A DNA stretch of 12,917 nucleotides, taken from positions 1 through 12,917 of the forward strand of contig WQUS01000155.1 in assembly GCA_009781965.1 (NCBI GenBank), given 5' to 3'. How positions within the stretch are numbered: position 1 is the first letter of the stretch; the number at the start of each line of letters is the position of its first letter. The notes under the pieces were generated by a model. That model saw only the letters and a list, made by a program, of their open reading frames with translations. It did not search any database and had not been told where the DNA came from. The DNA comes from Bacillota bacterium (GTDB lineage Bacteria > Bacillota > Desulfotomaculia > Desulfotomaculales > Desulfallaceae). A program made the position numbers and the translations under genes. This document shows, in pieces, positions 12,231 to 12,917 of this stretch.

Positions 12231-12854
12231 ATGTTTTCCACGCAGCAAAAACGCTATATCATATTGGTACTGGGCGCGTTATTAATTTGCGTCGTGCTGT
12301 TATTTTCCGGTCGTACCATACGCTATTTCATGAATGATGAGCACCGTTTCTTTAATCAGCCGGCTCATTATACAAACAGCAAAATCATCATTTACAAAAA
12401 AGAGCGCGAATTGGAATTATATGCGGATGATAAGTGCATCGGCATTTTTAAAGTCGCCCTGGGCTCGAAGCCGGTCGGGGAGAAAAATAAAGAGGGCGAT
12501 AACCGAACCCCGGAAGGTGAATACTTCATCTGTACCCGGCATGATCAAAGAACAAATAACGGATTCTTTCTGGGGATCAGTTATCCAAACATATCGGACG
12601 CCCAAAGAAATCTTGACGCCGGAGCAATCGATCGTCAAACCTTTGACCAAATCAAAGCCGCCATAGATAAGCAAAAACAACCGCCATGGGATACCCCTTT
12701 AGGCGGAGCAATCGGCATACACGGAGGCGGCAACGGCATAAACTGGACAGCTGGCTGCATCGCGCTTGCCAATAAAGATATCGATATCGTTAAAGATTAC
12801 GCGCCACTTAGAACACCCGTAATCATTTACGCCTCCCGAAAAGAGGCGCCATAA
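12231..12854 (+). CDS. Membrane-anchored L,D-transpeptidase (YkuD domain)
   Basis: A 207-residue protein with an N-terminal membrane segment (about 9-27) and short basic ends, placing the catalytic domain outside the membrane. The YkuD-type domain spans about 50-201: KIIIYKKERELELY, VALGSKPVGEK, GDNRTPEGEYFI, then H164 in IGIHGGG and C176 in WTAGCIAL, the catalytic His/Cys pair (HG...GC form). L,D-transpeptidases make 3-3 peptidoglycan crosslinks or attach proteins, using a tetrapeptide donor. The tail after the catalytic Cys (DIDIVKDYAPLRTPVIIYA) is typical. The start ATG follows AAAGGA (12215-12220) by 10 bases. No terminator is visible in the 63 bases left after the stop. It has no partner gene in the window; a spore-specific role is possible but unproven. 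Confidence 0.9.
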   Translation: MFSTQQKRYIILVLGALLICVVLLFSGRTIRYFMNDEHRFFNQPAHYTNSKIIIYKKERELELYADDKCIGIFKVALGSKPVGEKNKEGDNRTPEGEYFICTRHDQRTNNGFFLGISYPNISDAQRNLDAGAIDRQTFDQIKAAIDKQKQPPWDTPLGGAIGIHGGGNGINWTAGCIALANKDIDIVKDYAPLRTPVIIYASRKEAP

Positions 12855-12917
12855 TACATTTTACGATTCTGAAGCAGATGTGGAATTAACCGACATCATC
12901 GAAGTTTACACTCTTGA

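Noticed and set aside
12855..12917. Possible start of another gene in the last 63 bases (open frame with EADVELTDIIEVYTL)
   Set aside because: It is only about 20 codons long before the window ends, with no clear ribosome binding site for the in-frame GTG; too short to support.
1..12917. CRISPR arrays, insertion sequences, tRNA or rRNA genes, toxin-antitoxin or phage-defence modules
   Set aside because: No spaced direct repeats, transposase motifs, cloverleaf sequences or defence-family signatures were seen; nearly all the sequence is explained by identified genes and short intergenic regions.

Overview
The window reads as a chromosomal segment of an endospore-forming, anaerobic-type Firmicute. 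The gene set (SpoIIP, a YIEGIA-family protein with its small partner, a DUF512 radical-SAM protein, Der, PlsY, GpsA, SpoIVA) and the order DUF512-der-plsY-gpsA-...-spoIVA resemble Peptococcaceae/Desulfotomaculum-Pelotomaculum-type Clostridia. That placement is inference from family knowledge, not a database result. Ribosome binding sites are strong and several starts are GTG.

Layout. (1) 1-1068: visibly AT-richer accessory DNA holding the 3' part of a secreted, multi-domain surface protein (GLUG-like end, InlB-type repeat, cadherin-like domain, unknown C-terminal domain). A short orphan open frame follows, then a strong terminator at 1110-1152. (2) 1153-4358: a tightly coupled sporulation-type operon: a DUF1614-like membrane protein, spoIIP (4-bp overlap), YIEGIA, and the small YIEGIA partner (4-bp overlap). 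Its leader could hide the first Shine-Dalgarno sequence. (3) 4359-9343: a sigma-A-type promoter (TTGACT-17-GATAAT), then DUF512/radical SAM, der, plsY, gpsA and a gamma-type carbonic anhydrase, closed by a hairpin that contains the last stop codon. (4) 9429-10112: a convergent, exported NlpC/P60 cell-wall hydrolase on the minus strand with a 15-bp tandem repeat in its linker. (5) 10113-11895: a 301-bp AT-rich divergent intergenic region and spoIVA, followed by two tandem hairpin terminators. (6) 11966-12151: about 60 codons of a decayed DUF4173-type membrane protein gene. This relic carries a good sigma-A-like promoter overlapping a 12-bp palindrome. (7) 12231-12854: a membrane-anchored L,D-transpeptidase; the last 63 bases hold no supported feature.

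How the genes work together. SpoIIP (peptidoglycan hydrolysis during engulfment) and SpoIVA (ATP-driven coat basement layer) act in the mother cell. YIEGIA and its partner belong to sporulation-associated families. The two peptidoglycan enzymes (NlpC/P60 and L,D-transpeptidase) flank spoIVA. The central operon is housekeeping: 50S ribosome assembly (Der) and phospholipid synthesis (GpsA supplies glycerol-3-phosphate, PlsY acylates it). No CRISPR array, tRNA, rRNA, insertion sequence or recognisable riboswitch was seen. The most unusual signals are the relic gene with its embedded promoter, the spoIIP operon leader, and the two-anchor SpoIIP.
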